From Sedimenticola sp. (GTDB lineage: Bacteria > Pseudomonadota > Gammaproteobacteria > Chromatiales > Chromatiaceae), in the NCBI GenBank assembly GCA_011051655.1, contig DRKS01000003.1, positions 116,050 through 180,049 on the forward strand: a stretch of DNA of 64,000 nucleotides, in the 5' to 3' direction. Both the position numbers and the translations under genes were made by a program. Of the stretch, positions 63,123 to 64,000 are shown one piece after another; positions within the stretch are counted from its first letter, which is position 1; the number at the start of each line of letters is the position of its first letter. The notes beneath the pieces were generated by a model. That model saw only the letters and a list, made by a program, of their open reading frames with translations, was not told the origin of the DNA and made no database searches.

Positions 63123-63866
63123 TCATGTCCGTGGTTTTTTCAGGGCGGACATGATCTGCTCCATATAGCATTCCGCAACTTCCATAGCGGGCTTCTCCCC
63201 GGCCCTGGCCAGGAGGTCCCCGATCTTGCGGCGGTCTCTTGGAGAGAGGCGGGCAAGGAGGCGGGCCTGCCGTTGGTGAAAGGCGGCCAGGCGCCTTGGG
63301 GTGACGTCCGCGGCGCACAGGTGTTGCCAGGCGTTGTAGATTTCAACCCGGGCAAGAAAGCTGCCGCCGCGGGCGGGATCCCTGATGCCTGTTTCATCCT
63401 CAACCGGCAGCAACCCGTCATGGGCCATCAGCATCCCGGCGAAGATACCGGGGCCTTCGGCCCGGATATGACCGGTTTTGTCGAAGACCGGCGTGTCCCG
63501 CAGGCCGCAGCTTGGGGAGCGCGATTTCAGGATAAAGCCGCAAATGCCCCGGGACTGGCATAGCCAGGCGCGGGAGAAGGACTCCAGCGCCCGGGTGACG
63601 TCAAGGCCGGGATCTTCGAGCCCCAGGGCCAGGATGTGTCCGGGGTCCCCGACCAATCGGACCGGCGGACGAGGCACGCCCAGGCCGGCGCCCACCTCGG
63701 GGCATACGGGAATGAGTTCGAACCGGCTGGAAAGGCCGGAGCAGATCAGGTCGTCCCGTTTGTCCGTGCCGTCATAGCGGACGGCTTCGCCGAGCAGGCA
63801 GCCGCTGACCCCGATCTTCGGTTTCGGGTCACGGCTCATGGTTTCCGGGGAAACCCTAGCCCGCAT
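63123..63866 (-). CDS. DUF523 protein with shortened DUF1722 C-terminus
   Basis: A 247-residue protein with DUF523 in the first 150 residues (IGVSGCLLGEAVRYDGTDKR, FILKSRSPSCGL with conserved Cys). It then has the start of DUF1722 (SFLARVEIYNAWQHL, AAFHQRQARLLARLS) and ends AECYMEQIMSALKKPRT. Full DUF1722 domains continue about 60-70 residues past this point, so the gene looks truncated just before the EAL gene. The first Met (63866) has GGTGAG close by; Met10 (63839) is an alternative. DUF523 has been linked to tRNA 2-thiouracil metabolism in other species, not tested here. Confidence 0.8.
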   Translation of the reverse strand: MRARVSPETMSRDPKPKIGVSGCLLGEAVRYDGTDKRDDLICSGLSSRFELIPVCPEVGAGLGVPRPPVRLVGDPGHILALGLEDPGLDVTRALESFSRAWLCQSRGICGFILKSRSPSCGLRDTPVFDKTGHIRAEGPGIFAGMLMAHDGLLPVEDETGIRDPARGGSFLARVEIYNAWQHLCAADVTPRRLAAFHQRQARLLARLSPRDRRKIGDLLARAGEKPAMEVAECYMEQIMSALKKPRT

Positions 63867-63878
63867 TTCTCACCAGGA

Positions 63879-64000
63879 TTTGGATTTTTGGGGCAAGCTG
63901 GCGAAGCAGGTTGGACGATCGGCCGCAGAAGCATAGCCGTAGCTATGATTCAAGGCTGATCGTTCAAGATGCGAAGCCAGATTGTTCCAAAAACCAAATA
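63879..64000. repeat. Large imperfect inverted repeat at the right edge (may continue outside)
   Basis: Arms of about 46 bases, 63879-63924 and 63954-64000, match with about ten mismatches and one indel. The 29-base centre contains a second palindrome, CATAGC-CGTA-GCTATG (63932-63947). No gene is present. The shape suggests a small non-autonomous mobile or structural repeat. Confidence 0.75.

Overview
The window is GC-rich, gene-dense DNA from a gammaproteobacterium. Diagnostic blocks include dusB-fis, accB-accC-prmA, lptD-surA-pdxA, hslVU, ubiE-ubiJ-ubiB and groES-groEL. Several traits point towards the purple-sulfur or sulfur-oxidising side of the class rather than the enterics: a CIRCE operator on groESL, a membrane pyrophosphatase, a b6-type cytochrome b beside an octaheme cytochrome, and a GnnA/GnnB pair for a 3-amino lipid A sugar. 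The species cannot be fixed from the sequence. No rRNA, tRNA, CRISPR array or intact insertion sequence was recognised.

Layout. 1-5.6 kb (minus strand): glnE, cut by the left edge, then groEL-groES under a CIRCE-type promoter, then fxsA. 5.8-17.9 kb (plus): cutA-dsbD, aroQ-accB-accC-prmA, a DUF3426 protein, dusB-fis and purH-lpxA-purD-vanZ. 17.9-20.9 kb (minus): a four-gene accessory cassette made of a Tat-type secreted Cys-rich protein, a PqqD-like protein, an HprK-related kinase and a nucleotidyltransferase. 21.3-32 kb: amgK diverges from lptD-surA-pdxA; a cold-shock gene, gnnA-gnnB and a DUF5658 gene then lie where rsmA and apaG are often found before apaH. 32-38.7 kb: an RDD-SpoIIM-DUF4129-DUF4350-MoxR-DUF58 membrane operon. 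38.7-46.7 kb: AIM24-family gene, hslVU, DUF971, ubiEJB, comM and ubiK.

46.7-54.2 kb is the most distinctive region. A TorF-type porin, glnK and a first amtB follow NtrC-like sites and a sigma-54 promoter. A second sigma-54 promoter then precedes a second amtB, whose stop is only 11 bases from a Rieske protein, a b6-type cytochrome b and a membrane-anchored octaheme cytochrome c of hydroxylamine-oxidoreductase-like architecture. This looks like an alternative quinol-oxidising complex tied to nitrogen control. The Rieske protein has Asp in place of the first canonical His ligand.

54.2-64 kb: a double-CDGSH iron-sulfur protein, polA, engB, moaC, soluble ppa, membrane hppA, an EAL protein and a shortened DUF523/DUF1722 protein. 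The window ends in a large imperfect inverted repeat. Tracts of 7-bp-period repeats, several with inverted copies, occur in at least five intergenic gaps.
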